Positions 63,001 to 64,000 of a DNA stretch of 64,000 nt are shown piece by piece. Position 1 is the stretch's first letter, and the number at the start of each line of letters is the position of its first letter. A model generated the notes under the pieces. It made no database searches, had not been told where the DNA came from, and saw only the letters and a program-made list of their open reading frames with translations. A program made the translations under genes and the position numbers. Source of the stretch: AAA164-E04 sp014239995 (GTDB lineage Bacteria; Verrucomicrobiota; Verrucomicrobiia; Limisphaerales; AAA164-E04); the NCBI GenBank assembly GCA_029247315.1, contig JAQWLM010000002.1:208345-272344 (forward strand), in the 5' to 3' direction.

Positions 63001-64000
63001 ATCAATCGCAGGACCTTTCTGCGTGGGATGGGGGGGACCGTCGTCGGTCTGCCACATCTCCATGCCATCGACACACCTTCTCTCCAGAAGCCACCGATGC
63101 GCATGATATTTGTGGGTACGCATTTTGGATTCGTACCATCCCTTTTCTTTCCAAAGCAGGCTGGACGGGATTACGTGACTCCTGAGTTGATTCAGCCACT
63201 CGAGCAACATCGCTCCAAGTTCACCATGATCTCGCGACTGGACCACGGCAGGGAAGCCATAGGGGGCCATGGAGGAGTGCATGCCTTCCTGAGTGGTATC
63301 CTCTCCAAAAATTGCCGAGGATTTGAGGAAAAAAATGTGACTGTAGACCAAAAGGCGGCAGCACATGTTGGAACGGCCACCCGGTTTGCATCCCTGCAGA
63401 TTGCCACCGGTCGCGATCAAGGAAGTGCCCTTTCGTGGAACCGTTCGGGCGTGGCCATGCCCTCGATAAGCAGTCTATCCCGATTATTTGGCATGCTGTT
63501 TCGTGCAGAAGGACCGGAGGGCAGGAGACAAGTGCAGCAGGCTCACCAGGAAAAGCGCAGTATTTTGGATCTGGTTCGAACCGATGCTAAAGCCCTCGAA
63601 AACCAGGTCGGGCGGGAGGACCGGGAAACATTGGATCAATACTTCACTAGTCTGCGCGAACTGGAGCTTCGCCTGATCCAATCCCAGACATGGTTGGACA
63701 GACCCAAGCCCGCCGTGAACTACACCCTGAAAACGGGTGCGGATGCCCTGGATTTTGTCGACCGTGTACCCCTTTATTACGATCTGATGACTCTGGCGCT
63801 TCAAACTGATTTGACCCGTGTGATGACTTTCTCCATTGCCGATCTTGGCCCCAATCTGGGTGGATTTTCCATCTCAAGGGGTTATCATCAATTGACTCAT
63901 CACGGGAAAGTACGTAGCTATCTGAAGGAACTTTCGTTGATCGAGCATTTCCATATCAAACAATTCAGCCGTTTCCTGGATCGCTTGGATGCGATTGTTG
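63001..64000 (+). CDS. DUF1552 family protein, 3'-truncated by the window edge, with abnormal start
   Basis: The frame is open from 62971 to base 64000 and reads a typical DUF1552 protein: INRRTFLRGMGGTVVGLPHL (a twin-arginine-like signal), FVPSLFFPKQAGRDYVTPEL, SRLDHGREAIGGHGG, TATRFASLQIATG, FRAEGPEGRRQ, EDRETLDQYFTSLRELELRL and LALQTDLTRVMTFSIADLGP. No ATG, GTG or TTG occurs in frame between the stop at 62968-62970 and the twin-arginine motif. The first ATG in frame is 63028, inside the signal. An ATC at 63001 sits where the usual Met before NRRTF would be, and an ATG at 62967 is in another frame. The right end is cut by the window. Function of DUF1552 is unknown. Confidence 0.85.
   Translation, partial: MNRRTFLRGMGGTVVGLPHLHAIDTPSLQKPPMRMIFVGTHFGFVPSLFFPKQAGRDYVTPELIQPLEQHRSKFTMISRLDHGREAIGGHGGVHAFLSGILSKNCRGFEEKNVTVDQKAAAHVGTATRFASLQIATGRDQGSALSWNRSGVAMPSISSLSRLFGMLFRAEGPEGRRQVQQAHQEKRSILDLVRTDAKALENQVGREDRETLDQYFTSLRELELRLIQSQTWLDRPKPAVNYTLKTGADALDFVDRVPLYYDLMTLALQTDLTRVMTFSIADLGPNLGGFSISRGYHQLTHHGKVRSYLKELSLIEHFHIKQFSRFLDRLDAIV

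Noticed and set aside
62824..63420. 198-codon minus-strand open frame
   Set aside because: Antisense shadow of the DUF1552 N-terminal region, which reads clearly on the plus strand.
1..64000. Prophage, insertion sequence, integron or CRISPR array
   Set aside because: No transposase, integrase, phage structural gene, direct-repeat array or cas gene is visible anywhere in the window.

Overview
The window looks like a chromosomal segment of a free-living, probably marine or biofilm-associated member of the Verrucomicrobiota (PVC superphylum). This is inferred from protein families typical of that group: a DUF1552 protein, a membrane-bound-dehydrogenase/HEAT/cytochrome c protein, a LTD/CotH protein, a secreted prepilin-like protein with an H-x-D C-terminal motif, a sulfatase, a neutral-ceramidase-like hydrolase, PPC-domain proteases and a PcRGLX-like protein. 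Base composition is moderate, and Shine-Dalgarno sequences are weak or absent at many starts. I see no phage, insertion sequence, CRISPR array, rRNA or tRNA gene.

Layout. 1-2388: C-terminal part of a secreted LTD/CotH protein. 2415-7264: core genes hrpB, rpsU and glnS, with an intrinsic terminator and a perfect 26-bp inverted repeat between them. 7460-12424: an AraC-type regulator divergent from a PhyH oxygenase/PhoD-like phosphatase pair. 12453-19080: minus-strand genes for a Fe-type alcohol dehydrogenase, an ABM-domain protein, a large cytochrome-containing dehydrogenase, mtnP and an LpqC-type esterase. 19227-23478: exported methyltransferase, UvrA-family protein and ndk.

23529-38048 is the most striking region. 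Nine minus-strand genes with small gaps appear to form one operon. In transcription order they encode a five-heme membrane cytochrome with TPRs, an ABC-2 permease carrying an EF-hand loop, a polytopic SPFH protein, HflC-like and HflK-like SPFH proteins, a P1B-type metal ATPase with a His-rich N-terminus, an ABC ATPase with a long acidic/Ser-rich tail, a second ABC-2 permease and a membrane-anchored protein of unknown function. I know of no characterised system with this composition. The set suggests an SPFH membrane platform combined with metal transport, a two-permease exporter and redox, but that is inference.

38369-43029: ceramidase-like hydrolase and HI0933-family flavoprotein (+), then nagB and an alpha/beta hydrolase (-). 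43058-51288: a trypsin-like protein, a decayed ankyrin fragment, an operon of a PcRGLX-like protein, a YtkA/FixH-like lipoprotein and a di-heme peroxidase, a prepilin-like protein and a sulfatase. 51338-62455: priA, typA, a 1191-residue trypsin/PPC protease, a PH-like hypothetical protein, an orphan membrane histidine kinase and a pterin carbinolamine dehydratase. 62967-64000: the start of a DUF1552 gene whose twin-arginine signal sequence lacks a standard start codon in frame, continuing past the right edge.
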